Below are positions 20,721 through 34,700 of a stretch of 64,000 nt of DNA, one piece after another. The stretch spans positions 85,278 to 149,277 of the forward strand of contig CDMY01000238.1 in assembly GCA_001179505.1 (NCBI GenBank). Reading direction: 5' to 3'. Numbering within the stretch: the first letter of the stretch is position 1; each line of letters opens with the position of its first letter. The notes under the pieces are model-generated. The model was not told the origin of the DNA. It did no database searches and worked only from the letters and a program-made list of their open reading frames with translations. This stretch comes from Vitrella brassicaformis. Taxonomy: Eukaryota; Sar; Vitrellaceae. The position numbers were made by a program, and so were the translations under genes.

Positions 20721-23700
20721 CTAGGAGAGGAGGAAGCTGCCCTGTCCCTCGTTGATGGCGACGAGCAGCCTCTCCCGCATGACGTCCTTGGATGTGAAGC
20801 GGGGCAGCTTGAGGTAGTTGGTGCACGTCATGACCGACGGCAGGTTGCGGTCGGGGGACTGCGGAGAGGGCGTCTCCTTCACCACCACTGTCAACAGGGG
20901 CCTGCAAAGAGACACATAGATGACATGCCAACATAAATTGAGGCCCGTGCGTGCGTCTGGGTTGATTGGTTGCGTACTTGAGTGCTCCGAAGCCCTCGAG
21001 GGGCAGTGCGGGTGCGCCGGTGGCGAACTGGCAGAAGAGACGCCTCTCCTTGGGCGACAGCTCACTCAGCACCTCCAACAAATACCGGAACGGCGCTGAG
21101 TCCCTCTGGTAACTGCACACACGCCGAGAGGGAGATAGAGCAACACGAAAAGTCCACATGCAGGTGTCCATGTGCACATGTCTCGCCGTGCGCCGTACCC
21201 GTGTGCAGGTTTGATGTATGTCTTGAGGTGGTCCAGTGTCCAGTACTGGTTGTCCGCCGCATCACCGCCGGCGATGAGCTGCGTCGCCAGCTCCACAGGC
21301 TGAAAGCTCAGCAGCGCCTCCAACGGCAAAAACAACTCGAAGCCCTCACGGAACGCATGTACCTGCAGAACACCGCACGAGCAGTGCAGACATGAATCAA
21401 CAAGGGGCGTGGTGGTCATGGTTGGTGCGTTGGTGACCTGGAGTGCGATGCCCGAGTAGAGCATTGCGCGTCCTACTAGCTGCAGGTACTCGTCGAGGGT
21501 GTCCCGCGTCACCACCATGTCCCTACCGCCGTCCCTCAGCTCATACAGTGGCTCAGGACCTGCAACACACACCGTGCACCGCACCTATGGCGATAGCTCC
21601 CTCGGCCATGTGTGTGTGTGTGTGAGCGCCAGACTTACCGGGCACGGTGAATATGACGCAGAGCTGCTCCAGGTCGAACCCCTGTGCCTTCATCTCCTTC
21701 ATCTTCTGCAGCTGGTTGTAAAACGACGGCGACACCTGCACACACAGCCAAACATACCCACAGAGAGAGACATCCGTCAATCCACGAGTGTCTGTTCGTG
21801 TCCCCGCCCTGTTCGTCAGCCAGCACAGACCTGCATGATGTCGGCTTCGTAGGACAAGGTCACCCGTGCCTCCATGCCCTTCTTCTCGTCCTCCTCCTCG
21901 TCCTTGTTCGGCTCGTCAGTGAACGGACACAGAATGGGGAAGTGACCACCGCCTCCCGGCCGCTGCCTTTTGACGTCCACTTCCCGCGCCGCGTCCGACA
22001 GCACCAGGCGCCAGAAGACCGGGTGCAGCCGCAGGTCCATCAGGCGCTGGTCGGTCAGCGACTTGGCCACCAGCATCCCCAGCAGCTTGAAGTGCTTGTA
22101 CAGCTTCGACTCGAACGTCCGCTCCAGGGGGTGCCGCTCATCGCGTTCGGGTGCGGTCCACTCGCTGCTGTTGTGGGCACGGCCGGCGCGCAGCAGGCCG
22201 CTGCGGGAGGCGAATGCCGAGCCCGCTGGGCCGTTGGCGCGTGTGTCCTTCTTGGGTTTGGCGAGCAGTGTGGGTGCGACCTTCTGGAAGTCGACGTGGT
22301 AGGCCTGTGGGAAGAGGAGGCCGTTGGGCGGCTCGAGGAACAGACGGGGGCTCGTGGAGTCCTTGAACGCTTGCGCAACCTGCATTACACACACGGAAGG
22401 TCATATGTGTGTGGGCGTCTTCCATGCGTGTGTGTGTCGTGAACGAACCAGTGCGTAGAATTCGAGTGTGGGTCCAAGTCCTGATCCCGACTCGTTGTAG
22501 TACTCGACCTCCAACACGGGCTCCACACGGTGACGCTGGCTTCTCACACACTCAAACACCTACATATACGAAAGAAAAGAACAGTGACGGGCCTCTCTGC
22601 GAGACATTTGTGGTTGCGTGTGCGTACCTTCCAGGCATTTTCTATGATGGGTGTGCGGCCGATACGGACCTTCTGGCGAGGAAGCGTCGTGTGCTGCGAA
22701 AGAATGCCACACACGAGGTGGATGATTGATGCCCATTTTCTTTTCCCTTCACCACTGACCCTACTGACCTCTTTGATTTGGTTGAGTATGTCCTTTTGTC
22801 TCTTACGGCTCATCCGCCCGCCGTAAGGGCCCAGACCCATCATCATCATCAGCGCCGTGTCCGCACCCTTGGTCGCATTGGCCGTACCAGACCCCGCCCC
22901 TCCCTGCCCCTCGGCCTCCCTGTCCGCCCGCAGGTCATCCCCCGACTCGGACGGCGAGGGGGGCGGCGACGGCATGTTGTCATTGCTCCCAGCACCGCCG
23001 GCCCCCTGGCCGCCACGCCTGACCTCGATCTCGGCCGCGTCACTGAGCCATCGGTGGAAGAAGTGCATGGAGCGCTTGGAGCCCATGCCCGTGAGGTAGA
23101 GCAGACGACGCCTGGCTTCAAAAAAGAAGAGGTAGGGGCAGGCCACGGCCAGCCGGGAGATCCATGTGGGGATCTGGTTGCCGATCACCGCCAGGGGGTC
23201 TGTCAGCTGCCGCAGCACCTTGGACGACAGAGATGGGCTGCAGAAGGCGTCAGTCAGACCGATGCGGTCGCCGAAGGTGGTTTGGCTTTGGGAGAGGGCC
23301 CGATCACGCTCAAACCGGCCGGTGGAGAGTCGGGACATGGATGCGGTGGGCGATGGGACGGGGGATGTGTCGGTCATCATGGGGGCGAGTCCGTTCCCCT
23401 CACCGTTGCCATAGCCGTTGTCAGCCAGGACGTACGTGTTGCCCCCCAGCGCCACGCCCGTGTAGAGCTGCTGCAGCCGTTTGATGGCCCACACGCAGTT
23501 GTGGAGGCCCATCAGCAGCTGCACCACCGCTGCGAGGTCCTCGTTGGTCTTGAGGGGGTCCTCAGGAGGCGGGAGGTTGAAGGACACCTCCTCGGGCTCA
23601 TCATCACCCCCGTCAGCAGCAGCTGCTGCTGCGGATGGGGCGGCAAGTCCATCTGCAGACTCAGTGGGCACAGGCTGATCCGGCCCGGGGGCGTCGGTGC

Positions 23701-26700
23701 TGTCAACAGGAACAGCGGCAGCAGCCTCGCTTGTCTGTTGGGCGGCAGGGGATGTGTCCCCGCTGCTGAACGCCCTGTCCTTGTCTGCACCGTCCTCGTG
23801 GGCAGCGGCCTCCTGCTGCTGCTTCTTGGATTTCTTCTTTTTCTTTTTGCTCTTGTTCTTCTTCTTCCGGTTGCCGGCGGCGCCCCCCGCGTCCTTGTCC
23901 TCCTCACCCTCTGGCCCCTCCTGCCCCTCGACGGCGCCACCTGAGCCGCCAGAGTCGACCAGGCTGCTCGATGACGTCTTGATGGAGATGCCCTTGGCGT
24001 CGGCTGTGTCGTCCTTGCCCTCGCCCGCCTTGCGCTTCCTGTTGCGCAGGCTCTCGTCGATCTCGGCGTCGCTGGCCATGCCGGAGGGGCAGGAGAGCCC
24101 GCGGATGAAGCGCATCCGGTGGAGCGTCTCCAGATGCCCCCTGACCAGCTTGGCGGCTTCCGAGGTCACGATCGACTCGGGCGCGCGCGTCAGGTCGTCG
24201 TGCAGCTGCAGCGGTTCGTCAGCCGATGCCGATGCTGTCTTCTTATCCTTCTTGTCACCCTCCCCCTCCCCCTCCTGCTTGTCCGAGCCGCCCTTCTTCT
24301 CCCTCAGTAGCACCCTGTAGGTGAACTGCTGGTGGGGACCGCCCCACGGCCGCACCAGCATCGCCGGCGCCCCTGAGTCCTTCTCGCCATCGGCCTTGTC
24401 GGTCTCCTGAGGCGTGAGCGAGCCCTCATCGCCTCCGACGTAAAACCGCACGGTCGGCCCCGACGACTCGCCCTCCTGCTCTTTGGCCCCTCGGCCGCTG
24501 GCACGGGGCGCGACGGTGATGGAGATGCCCCGCCGGCCTCCGGGAAAGACGGAGACGTCATCCGGCTGCTGGTACTGCTTGGGGATGGGCGATGCCGTGC
24601 CGTATTTGAGGACGGCCTCGAGCACCGGGATGTTGGACGAGAGTGGCACGTTGTTGAGGAACAGCTGGATGGACATGTTCTTGGACAGATCCTCGGGCCT
24701 CTCGGGCCGAGTGGGTGCCTGAGGGGGCTGCGCGGCAGCAGCAGCTGCTGCTGCTGCCGCGGCAGGAGGCTCGGGAGGTGCGGGGCTGGCCGATGGTGTG
24801 GGTGCGGTGGGTGACCCAGCGGCTGGCGACCCTGCTTTGTTCTGCTGGGCACGCTTCTTCTTCTCCCGCCTACGGGCGCTCCTGCTCATCGGGGGACCGC
24901 CTGCACCAGCCGCAGCCGCAGCGGCTGCTGCTGGTGAGCCAGCAGCATCGGGCTTGTCCCCCTGGCCATCACCACCCATGGCCTCGTCACCTTCCATCGG
25001 GTGGTCTGCGGGCTCTGTCTCAGGTGGTGCTGGTCCGGGTCTGGCGTCATCGTCGCCCCATGAGTCCATCATGTCCATGTATTCGTCGCCGATGCCGCCC
25101 TCCACCCTCCTGTGTGGCGGGGGTGAGGTGGGGGACTCCTCGTCGGGGTGTGGCTCCTCAGCTGCGTAGTCCATGCCCGCGTCGATGGCGTGGGGCGGGC
25201 GGTGGCCGAAGTCATCCTCATCCTCATCATCTGACAGAGACCATGACACACACGAGATCGGCCTATGTGTTTCGACGCGTCTTGTCGGGTGTCTGCGGTG
25301 CGAGTGTGTGAGTTGCCACACCTTCTTCATCGTAGTCGGGCTCGAATCTTGACCGTTCGTACATGACGTCCTCTGGCGGGCGCTCCTCCACCTCATCCTC
25401 ATAGTCGTAGTCGTCATCCATGAACTCCGCGCCCTCAGCCGGCGGGCCACCCGCCTCATCCATCGCCTCTGCACGAGCCATCTCCACGTCGCCGTCGTTG
25501 TCCCGCGCACCACTACCATCCCCGTCACCGCCGGAGGCCGCTGCCGCACCCTCCCTCCGGCCCTCGTCCATGGCCGCCCTGCTGACGGGCGACCCCTCCT
25601 CTGATGTGAAGTCCTCAGTGCTCATGGGGGGTGGGGGGCCGGGCTGTGGGGGCATCTCGCTGGGCGGGTGGTCCTCGCGCCCAGCAGCGCTGCGCTTGAT
25701 CATGTCCCGCATCTGCCGCATCCGCTCCCACGACGCCTCGTCGGGGTCGCGGTCGCCTTCCTTCTTGCCACCAGCCATGGCCTTCTTGGCACCCAGACGG
25801 GCTGCCATCGACGGCGGCATGTCATAGTATGCTCGGGCCGACCGGAATGCGGCAGCGGATGAGTTGGGGTCCTCACGTCGGTTGGCTGCCGGGGTGCGGG
25901 CGATGATGGTGCGTCGCACGTAGTCCTCCAGGTAGGCCACGGTGGTGGTGGCGTCAATGTGCACGCCGCTCTCGAACAGCTCAAGGCCGTCCGGGCCTCG
26001 CATGCGGCGGCCAGCAGCCGGGCGAGGAGGGCCCATACCGTAGGCCATGGCCATCTCGAATCGCTCCCTGTCCCTGTCTCGGTCCATCATCCTCTCCCTC
26101 TCGTATGCCAACATGCTGCTCGGCTCCATGCTCATCCGCTCGTACATGAGCGACCGCTCGCGGTCGACGCGGTCCATCAGGGCGATCATCCGTGACCGCT
26201 CCCGGTCCCGGTCCCGCCGCTCGTCGTCCTTGCTGCGCTGCATGCGTCGGTCCATGAGGCTGTGGAAGATACTCGGGCGGTCTCGGTCTCCCCCCTCTTC
26301 TCTGTCCCAGCCTGATGGGGGCGGAGGGATGCCAGACGGGCCAGAAGGGGGTGCTGCGGCCGCCTTGGCCGCCACAGATCGGGAGGGAGGCACCTTGGGC
26401 TGGTGGTCCTGCGCCTCCTTCTTGTCACCCTTGTCCTTCTTGTCCTTGCCATCCCTGTCAGGCTTGTCCCTGTTGTCGCTCTTGTCGCGGCTGCCCGTGC
26501 AACCGAACGGGGGGAAGCCGAAGTTAGTCAGCCACGAACTCGGCGCCTTGTCCTTCTCCTTGTCGTCACCACCATCCTTCTTGCCGCCCTTGTCCTTGTC
26601 GCCCGCGTCATCCCCACCGCCATCACCGCCCTCCCGGGGCGCCCCTTCCTTGGGCCTCAGGAACGAGCTGGGGATGAGGCGGCCACTCGCTGGCGGCACT

Positions 26701-29700
26701 GCCGGCCTGGGGAAGGGCGGGCTGCTCTTCTTGTCGCCATTGTCGGGTTTGTGCTCGATGGGTGAGAGGTTGGCCCTGAGGGGCTCCTTGAGTGACCGCA
26801 GGAGTGTCAGGGGGTTGGCGTAGGGGTTGCGGTCCTCGCGGTCAGTGGTGCGGGGCCGGCCGCCGCTGTTGAGGTATCGGTAGACGTGGTGGGAAAACTC
26901 ACGGTGGTGCCCAGAGCCCTCACTCTGACCCAGCATCAGCTCAGCCCGTCGGCGTTTGGCGTCCTGAGCACTCGGGGGCCGCAGGTGGGCGGGGAGCGAC
27001 GCGTCGGCGTCAGCAATCTGCCAGTAGATGCGCACGGGGAGCCGCTCGGCCCGGCTGATGGACCGGACACACAGCTGCACCAGCCGCATGAGTGCCGTGG
27101 TGTCGCCCTTGTGGGCCAGGGTGTCGAGGAAGAGGTACAGCCGCCGAAAAGCCTCCTGCCGGTCCCTCAAGAGGGCCGAGCCGTTGTCATCGCCACCCGA
27201 CTTGTCGTGATCGTCGGTCGCCATGTCGGTGTGCTCGCTGCGCACAACGCCACCGAAGAGGAACGAGCACAGCGCCTGGGCGGTGCCTGCACAAACAGAG
27301 AAGACACGACAGGCTCATCCGTCAGCACGCCCATGAATGTGGTTGTCGCTTCCGTGACATACCTGTGTGTAGGAATTCGTATGGCGAGAGGTCCTCTGCG
27401 AGCAGGAGGTGCTGCAGCTTGCTCAGCGCCTCCTTGGCGCTCGACAGGTAGGACGTGTCCACTGGGGGCGCCGACACGGGCATCATCATCTTGGGCCGAG
27501 CCGGCGCCACCACCGACGCCATGGCCGCCTCCATCTCCTCCGGTGACAGGTGGTCGCTCAGCGATTGGGCGCCACTGCCGCCCGCCACACCCATCGTCAC
27601 ATCGCCATCGTTGTCTGCCTCGTCGTCGGTCGACTGCTGGATGGCTGGGCAGCTCCTGCTGTCGCGCTTGAGTTTGGTGGTGATGGTCTGCAGCTGCTTG
27701 AGGTTCTTGTTCTCGGCCACCATCTCGGCCACGTACTGCTCCAGCACGGCGTCGGCCGTGGCGCCGATCATCCGGTGGAGGTCGTGGTCGGCGGGGCCGG
27801 TGTGCGTCTTGGCGTCCTGGCGGGCGCGTCGCGGCTCGCCAGTGAGCTTGTAGATGGCGGCGATGAGGCCGTGGCGGACGAACGGCTGGGCGAAAGCGTC
27901 GTAGTCGATGGTCAGCACCTCCAGCACAACAGACAAGGCCGCAAGGATCTGACAACATGCAAGGGCAGCACAAAGACGTGACAGCATGGTACCCTGGTGC
28001 TTCTGGCCAGCACTTACCGTGGTGGGTGATGTGGATGAGGTCAGCAGCCCGGCCATGAAAGAGCTGAGCTCTGTGGCGTCCATGCACTCCAACACCTCCC
28101 GCGCCTGCGATATGTCCATGTGCCCGTTCTCGCCGCCAACCACAGTCCAGCCGTCAGCAGACTCCTTGTGGCTCGACTGCGGGCCCCTCAGCGCGCATGC
28201 GAGGTCGGGCTGGACACAGTGGGAGAGGCACGTGACGCACACCACCAGCATCGACACGGCCAGCGACTGGGTGGCGGAGGAGCCGGCCATCTGGCTGACG
28301 TTGATCGACACCAAACGGGGCAGAAGTGTCCTGCATACAGTCATCACACAAAATGACGCAGACCAGACCGTCCGTGTGTTCCTGCCCTTGCTCACTTCAT
28401 GAGTTGCTCGATGTGCGGCCAGTATGCCCGAATGACCTCCATGCGGCTGTAGTCGAGCACCAGGGCACGCTGGCGGTGCCGCGCCGACCCGCCCCGCGGC
28501 CACCTCTGCCGGTCGCTGCCGGGCGATGGGGCCGCCTCCCACTGGGGATTGTAGTACAGCATCGGCAGCATCGACGCAGCCAGACACAACACGCGCAGCA
28601 TCAACACGCCCTCAGCACCATCCTGCAGAGAGGTGGAGAGAGACAGACAGACAGACGGGGGAGATGTGATGATGTGTGTCGTTTTGTTCGTGTGTTGGTG
28701 GCTGCTTGCTTACGGCTTGAAAGAAGTCCCTGAGAATGATGGCGAGGTTCTTGGGCTCCTGTGCGAGTGCCCTTGCAGCGACTTGGTCAGAGTAGTGGGT
28801 CATGACCGACACGCAATACGACCCCCACAGCACGGTGCTCAGGTCGCCCACCTCCCCGGCAAGCCCCTTGGATATGACGTCCAGCAGTCTGGACAGCGGC
28901 CCCTCGCCCATCTCGGCAAACACCTTGGCGACCAGCTCACCCGAACCCTTCTCCTGGGGCGCCTCATCCTTCTTGTCCTTGTCACCACCAGACGATGATG
29001 CCGGTGCCGCGGCCGCGGCAGCTGCTGCTGCTGCCGGTGGGGGGCTGCCCTTGCGCTCGGGCGGAGCAGCACCGGAGAGCATACTCGCGCGAAGGGCGCT
29101 GGAGAGAGAGAGGGATCAACATGTGATGCCTGGATCTTGTGTATTTCCCTGTGCTGGGTGTGGTGTGTGTTACCTCGATATTTTGGGTGGTGGTGGCTCG
29201 TCCGGCATTGTGACCTCGTGGGGCCCATAGAGATCCACTATGTTGTCTACCACTGACACCCAGCACTCACCAGCATGCTGAATAACCAAGCCACCAGGAT
29301 ACAGGCATTATCAGAGAGACAGATGGCCTGATGTGCGTTTGGGGTAGTGCATCGCATCCTACCTGGAGGACTTGTGGGTCGTCGTGCACGAGCAGGTTGG
29401 TGAGTGATGAGATGGACGGCTTCACCTGATTCACGTACACGTCGCGACTCGGGATGTAGTGCAGCTGCCCTGTTCGACACACACGTGACAGACACCAAAC
29501 ATTAGGGTGGTCCTGGGCTCGGCGGTCCTGGTCTGTGTGATTGTCATACGTGCGACGGCGGTGACGACGGTTCGGTGGATGGCGAGGGACGGGAAGAAGT
29601 CGACGTATTTGAGCATGGCCTCCACACCGCCGGCCTTCAGAATCGCCATCGGCTGCTCGTCCGCTATCTTGCCTAACAGCTGCTCACATCACACAGACAT

Positions 29701-31103
29701 ACAGAAGAGTGAGCTGGTTCGTGGCTTGTCATGTGGTGGTGGTGGCTATGAGTGGGTACTGTACCGATAGGACTGAGTCGATGAGGTCTTCGTATGGTGT
29801 CTGGTTGAGCTTGTTACACATCACCGGCACACCACCTGCAGTGCAACACACCGGTACACACACGAATCGTGATCCAATACATTCCGGCGGGCCTGCCCTC
29901 TCTGTGCGTGTGGTGTGTGCATACCTGAGTTGACGACGAGTGTGATGGCCGGCGGCAGCACGTCGATGACCTGGTAGAGGCAGCGCGACGCCATGAGCAT
30001 CCTGTTGGCGTCGTCGTTGCCGAACTGGAGGTTGAAGTGCTGCGCCTCGTCCCCCAGGGCCATGGCCAGCTCCAGCGCCACGGCCTCGTCCACACCGGTG
30101 TTCTTGCCCCCGTCCTTGTTCTCGAGCAGCTCGATGAGCAAAGGCACGAACTCCTCCAGCGGCAGCGACATGACCAGCTCCTCCGACCCCATGAGCAGCT
30201 GGTTGCACAGCTCGCTCAGCGCCAGGCTCTGCGCCTGCGAGTCGGCCGACCGCAGCGACTTGAGCATCTGACTCCACCGTGACGACCCCCCGCCGCCACC
30301 GAATGGGTCCCGCAGGTGTCTGCGGAACATGCCGCTCATCCCACGCACCTCCTCGTCGAGCGGTGAAGCCGCAGCTGCCGCAGGTGGCTCGTCATTGACG
30401 GCACCTGAACATACACAATCACACATTGATGGACTCGTGGACGCGTCGCCTGTCTCTCTCTGGCTGGCAGCTGACCTGAGGCGGCCGCTGCCGCAGCGTT
30501 GGTCTGCCCCTCCTGCCCCTCGTCCCCCTTGGGACCGCTGGCCCCTCCATCCGACATCTTGGCACGCTTGCTCTTGCGAACACGCCGCGGAGCTGCCGCC
30601 TCGTGCTCCTGCTGTTGCTGTTGTTGCTCTTCCTGTTCTTCTCCCTCTTCCTGGTGATCGATGTCGAGGTCGATCTCTGACGACTTGCGCTTCCGACCCT
30701 TGAGCTTCCGGCCCACGGAGGAACGACGCTCGCCCACACCTGCTGCAGCAGCCGCGGACGCTCCTGCTGCAGACGACGATGGCCCTGGACCACCCGCCTC
30801 CTCTCCCTCCTCCTGACCCTCGCCTCCCTGCTGCTCAGCCCGTGGTGGGGCAGCCGATGCCGCCCGCCTGGACCGTTTGCTGGCTCGGTTGGCCTCCTTC
30901 TTGGCTCGCGCCTTCTCCCTCCTCTCGTGTCGTCGGTCCCTCTCCGCCCGCTGCTCCTCAACAGACGATGCCGCCGCTGATGCGTGGGCTGGTGGTGCTG
31001 GTGGTGCTGGTTGGTTTTGAGGATGTGATGCGTTTGCCCTGTGTGCTTGAGACCGCCTCGGGACTGGGGCGTTCTCCCGCCTATCCTTGGCCTTGGTTGA
31101 CAT
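20721..31103 (-). CDS. HECT E3 ubiquitin ligase, TRIP12/UPL3 type
   Basis: A gene of about 10.4 kb with some 17 or more exons. The N-terminal exon (ATG 31103) is charged and disordered with basic, acidic and Ala/Gln-rich tracts. Exons at about 30404-27300 encode armadillo-type helices (WSQMLKSLRSADSQAQSLAL, AILKAGGVEAMLKYVDFF, SISSLTNLLVHDDPQVLQ). The middle exons (about 27245-22770) are huge, with Asp/Glu-, Lys- and Ala-rich stretches. The HECT domain runs from about 22560 to the stop: YNESGSGLGPTLEFYALV, ESKLYKHFKLLGMLVAKSL, SFYNQLQKMKEMKAQGFDLE, then PSVMTCTNYLKLPRF with the catalytic Cys codon at 20823-20825, and the tail INEGQGSFLLS. ARM repeats plus this tail match the TRIP12/UFD4/UPL3 class, which adds ubiquitin to ubiquitin-fusion and regulatory substrates. 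Exon borders in the middle are approximate. Confidence 0.9.
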
Positions 31104-31738
31104 ACACAGAGGGGAGGCACGCGGGCATCAGTGAGCGGACCAACAACAGCACCCACAGACTGACGGTAGGATCAGGGACAGATAGGCCGAGGGGCGAAGG
31201 GAGGGAGAGAGGGAGGGACGAAGTGAATGCGATGCCGAGGGACCAAACGTGTCTCAAGAATCACCTGCAGACACACATAACACATCGATGTCTCGTTCAG
31301 ACTGGCCATGGTGACGCCAGCGAGGCGCCACAGGCACCCAGCTAAGCCATGCTGTGTCCGTGCATGTCTCTCTGATCATAGACGGACCTCGGGTGATGCA
31401 AGGATGTCGTATGCTGCCGTGCCTGACACTCCTGTTGACCCTCTGCTGGGGTAGTGAGCTGTGTCGGCTGCCGGAGTCTCGTAGCGACTCCAACGCGCAA
31501 GATCAAAGAAACAGATACTCTACAACGCTCTCTGTGGGTGAGCAGCTGCACAAGAGCTCCTCTGTGAACGCCAGAGCCCCTCCAATGGCTCTTTTTCAGC
31601 CCTCTGGAAGGAGTGCGAGCTCGCCCTGGATCGCTTTCCCTCAGCTCGCAGCCGAAGAAGCGACGTCTCCCTTTTCACTGCATCCTGTGAGCCCCTATTC
31701 GGTGCTCTCGCGGTTCGTCGCAAAGATCTGCAAATATC
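31104..31738. promoter_or_regulatory. Divergent intergenic region HECT ligase/FTHFS
   Basis: There are 635 bases between divergent start codons, so it must hold both promoters and 5' UTRs. It contains a GGGAGGGAGAGAGGGAGGGA purine tract near 31197-31217. No ORF with coding character; no TATA box seen. Confidence 0.4.
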
Positions 31739-34700
31739 ATGGCTTATCGAGGTAGGATGACTCATCTCCCTCACTGGTGAGTGCTCATTCGGGCGCCTCC
31801 GTGTGCGCCTCTGTGTCTGTGTGTGTGCAGATGACGATTTGGTGTGCGCGTGGCCCGTGCCGTCTGACCTGGACATTGCCCAGTCCATCGCGCCCATCCC
31901 AATGCAGGAGCTCTCCGCCAAGATGGGGCTGGCACAGGAGGAGATACACTACTACGGCAGATACAAGGTCGCACGGGGCACTTTGTGCTGACGGATGAGT
32001 CGGCCATGAGTCAAAGTCATCGTCTGATGCTCTGTGTTGTCATGGTTGTCATGTGTGTCAGGCCAAGGTGGATCTGTGTGTGCTTGATCGGCTGAAGGAC
32101 GCGCCCAATGGCAAATATGTGGTCGTCACGGGCGTCACGCCCACACCGCTGGGCGAGGGCAAGACCACCACAACGGTAGGCGCCGCGCAAGGGATGGACA
32201 GACGAACACCGATAGAGAGGCCATCTGTTTGTCGTGTGTGTTGTCAGGTTGGTTTGAGTCAGGCGTTTGGCAAGCACCTGGGCTGCCCGGTGTTCACGTG
32301 CGTCAGGCAACCCAGCATGGGTGAGTGACTAAGTGAGTGAGTCACCGACACGCAGGACGAGAGGACGACAAAGGATGCTCGCTCACTGCCTCTGCGGGTG
32401 CAGGTCCAACCTTTGGGATGAAGGGAGGCGCGGCTGGCGGGGGATACTCACAAAGTGAGTAAGGTCGACGACGAAGCGAGCACGCGAATGAATGGCCGTT
32501 TCCGTGTGTCTGTAGTCATTCCTATGGAGGAGTTCAATCTGCACCTCACTGGGGACCTCCACGCCGTCGCGTAAGCACTGACAGCCCAGACACGCACGGG
32601 ATGGTGCCCTTACTGACTCTGTTTCTTTCCCCATCCATTCGTGTAGGATTGCCAACAATCTGGTAAACAGACACCGCCCGAACGCGTCTGACTTTCACCA
32701 CTCTTGTCTTTCGCTTCCCATGATGTGGTCCACCAGCTCGCGGCTGCCATCGACACACGCATGTTCCACGAGGTGACCACACACAACGACAGCCAGGCCC
32801 TGTGGGCGACTCAACAAGCAACGCTTTGCCTTCTACGTGGCTGCAGTCGACGCAGAAGGACGAGGCCCTGTTCGACCGGCTCGTCCCGAGGGACTCCGCG
32901 GGAGGCAAACGGTGAGTAAGCCCACACCAACACACAGCCGCGGGCCAATGGTGAATTCGATTCTGTGACGCAGGCGCTTTGCCCCCGTCATGAAGAAGAG
33001 ACTCGCCAAACTCGGCATCGACCCAGAAATAGAGTAAGGACACGCCTCAATCAACAGGTCGATTGGGGTGAATGTGTCCTCTCTCCTGTTTCAGTGGCGA
33101 CTCGTTGACAGCCGAGCAGAAGGGTGCGTTTGCGCGTCTGGACATCGACCCCGACACCATCATCACTCGACGAGTCGTAGACGTCAATGACAGGGCACTC
33201 AGAGGAATCACCATCGGAAAAGGTCACACATTCTCACCCCACACGCAATTACGCAACCACCATGACCCGCGCACACGTAGGTGAACGTCTTTTTGGCTGC
33301 AGGCGAGAACGAGAAGGCGCCTCGCGAGACAGGTTTTGACATCGCTGTCGCGTCTGAGGCCATGGCCATCCTGGCTCTCGCCCAAGACCTCCCGGATCTG
33401 CGGGACAGACTGGGAAGGGCCGTCGTCGCATCTAGCAAAAATGGTACGGTGCACATACAGACAGTGGGAGATATGATCCATACACTGCTGTGGTTGTCGT
33501 TGCTCTCTGTGTGCAGGCGATGCGATAACGGCCGACGATTTGGGTGTGGGTGGTGCCATGACGGTGCTGATGAAGGACGCACTGATGCCCACCCTGCTGC
33601 AGACACTCGAGGGCACTCCGGTGTTCGTCCACGCGGGGCCATTCGCTAACATCGCTCACGGCAACTCGAGCATCGTCGCGGGTGAGCCACAGTGCTCGCG
33701 AAGAAAGGACGAGGCACTGAGAAGGATGGTGACATTCGTCGTGTGCAGACAAGGTGGCTTTGAAGATGGTGGGCCCTGAGGGATTCGTCATCACAGAGGC
33801 TGGTGAGTGGGTGCGTCAGACATATGTTTCGACGTATCGACACGTGTGCCTTGGTGCGTTTTAGGATTTGGTGCTGATGTTGGTTTTGAGAAGTTTTGCG
33901 ACATCAAGTGCCGGTCCAGCGGGCTGCACCCCGACTGTGCCGTCATTGTGGCCACCGTACGGGCACTCAAGGTCAGTGCTGACACACCGCCCACGGCACA
34001 CCTGCAGCACAAACATTGTCGCACACGTGTGTGTTGCGTGCAGCTGCATGGCGGTGGCCCGCCAGTGATCGCGGGGAAGCCCAAGGCACCATGCTACACG
34101 GTGAGTAGAGGCACAGACTCACTCTGACATCGGTTTGCGTGTCTTCTGCACACCGATGTGTGTCGGCTCGCTTGTGTGTGTGGGCAGTCTGAGGAGGTGG
34201 ATCTCGTCGAGAAGGGCTGCTGCAACCTGCAAGGTCGGCACAACACTCACTCCTACATACGGACACACACAAGAAAGCCATCTTCATTCATTGATGTGCG
34301 TTGGTGGGGCACGTCCATCTGTCCATCCATCTGTCCATCAGTGCATGTGCGCAACTGCCGCAAGTACGGTCTCCCAGTGGTGGTGTGCGTCAACAGACAC
34401 CCCACAGACACCGCCCGCGAGATCGACATCGTGTGCCAAAAGGCAGTCGAGGCGGGCGCGAACAAAGGTACAGACACCACACGCCGCACATCACCTTGAG
34501 TCTCCCATTCGTCTGTTTGCTTGTGTGTCAGCTGTGTGTGGTGAGCACTGGTCGAGTGGCGGCAAGGGGGCCGTGGCGCTGGCAGAAGCCGTCAAAGAGG
34601 TCAGTGACCAAAAGGCAGCACAGCAAACCATGGGCTCGTGGGCAATCGACGCCTTTTATGGTCCGTGCTGTTACTCTTTGTGTGCGCCTTTTCAGGCGTG

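Noticed and set aside
24119-24852. Long frames on both strands inside the HECT gene
   Set aside because: They are shadows of GC-rich low-complexity coding sequence on the minus strand.
31354-31755. Plus-strand frame upstream of FTHFS as a transit-peptide extension
   Set aside because: It is in a different frame from MAYR, and the FTHFS frame has a stop at 31688-31690.
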